Positions 63,806-64,000 of a DNA stretch of 64,000 nucleotides are shown in pieces. Origin of the DNA: Shouchella clausii (GTDB lineage: Bacteria; Bacillota; Bacilli; Bacillales; Bacillaceae_D); contig NZ_CP019985.1 in NCBI RefSeq assembly GCF_002250115.1, forward strand, positions 2,418,001 to 2,482,000. Direction: 5' to 3'. Position 1 is the stretch's first letter; each line of letters begins with the position of its first letter. The position numbers were made by a program, and so were the translations under genes. Under the pieces are notes generated by a model. The model saw only the letters and a program-made list of their open reading frames with translations, did not search any database and was not told the DNA's origin.

Positions 63806-64000
63806 TTATCGTTTCGTAAAATACGACAAGCCGACTAACCTTTCAATCGCAAACATCAATATAGCTGTCAACGCCATTAACATCACCGAAATAGCCGCAA
63901 CCGTTGGGTCAAAATAATGTTCAACGTACGTCAGCATTTGGATAGGCAGCGTCGAAAGCCCTGGTCCGGTAAGAAAGACGGAAATATCAACGTTATTGAA
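63806..64000 (-). CDS. ABC transporter permease, PotC/PhnV-like (partial)
   Basis: Only the last 64 residues are in the window; the gene continues beyond base 64000. They encode NVDISVFLTGPGLSTLPIQM, a loop (LTYVEHYFDPTVAA) and a final helix (ISVMLMALTAILMFAIERLV), the usual end of the second permease of spermidine, iron or phosphonate importers. It is upstream of the ATPase and adenine deaminase genes in one apparent operon. Confidence 0.85.
   Translation of the reverse strand, partial: FNNVDISVFLTGPGLSTLPIQMLTYVEHYFDPTVAAISVMLMALTAILMFAIERLVGLSYFTKR

Overview
The window looks like a chromosome segment of an alkaliphilic, spore-forming Bacillaceae, closest in feel to Shouchella (Bacillus) clausii. 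The reasons are Bacillus-type Shine-Dalgarno sites throughout, sigma-A promoters with cre boxes, a CotD-like spore coat gene behind a sigma-K-like promoter, a Bce-type antibiotic-sensing module, a glcD/glcF pair with a CdaR-type regulator (as in B. subtilis ysfBCD), LtaS, RocB and a Crh-like protein. The species is inferred, not shown. I found no rRNA, tRNA, CRISPR array or prophage.

Layout. 1-2.8 kb: end of an operon with an ABC permease (5' end outside the window), a beta-CASP-like metallo-beta-lactamase protein and a secreted CYTH-like protein. 2.8-7 kb: a hypothetical gene, an MFS exporter with its TetR regulator and paired operators, and an acyl-CoA synthetase. 7.1-9.9 kb: a scruffy AT-rich accessory stretch with a four-helix membrane protein, a frameshifted lipoprotein gene, a MazEF-like toxin-antitoxin pair and remnants of a PaaI-type thioesterase. 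9.9-23.8 kb: manA, uppP, an Atg22-like MFS gene, the glycolate oxidase locus, a nitrate/sulfonate-type ABC operon, a MarR-acetyltransferase pair, vanZ and a Crh-like gene. 24-28.7 kb: a sorbitol-type PTS operon (oxidoreductase, gutM, IIC, IIBC, IIA, SorC regulator) with a sigma-A promoter, a cre box and palindromic operators. 28.7-30.6 kb: a complete group IIC intron. 30.7-38.8 kb: a CPBP protease, copA with a tiny membrane protein, and a BceRS-BceAB module. 39-45.9 kb: a CpsB-like phosphatase that has lost its metal ligands, a fructokinase, rocB, a DHA2 exporter and an attenuated methyltransferase gene. 46-47.5 kb: an IS1182-family element. 47.6-58 kb: galKT with a DeoR regulator, ltaS, guaC and a sugar ABC importer lacking its own ATPase. 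58-64 kb: small genes, a cotD-like gene, a large secreted protein, a 154-bp MITE, and adenine deaminase behind an ABC transporter.

The most interesting pattern is that every mobile element here sits at an intrinsic transcription terminator. The group IIC intron starts just after a terminator stem. The IS1182 element is flanked by exact 28-bp copies of a terminator hairpin. A non-coding 154-bp element is flanked by near-exact 25/26-bp copies of another terminator hairpin, and its ends match the IS1182 ends (left GTCGACAAAGTC, right GTAGACAAA read inward). A second 126-bp copy of its core lies directly against the terminator hairpin behind glcF. I read this as an IS1182-mobilised MITE family that duplicates the whole terminator on insertion, so both neighbours keep transcription termination.
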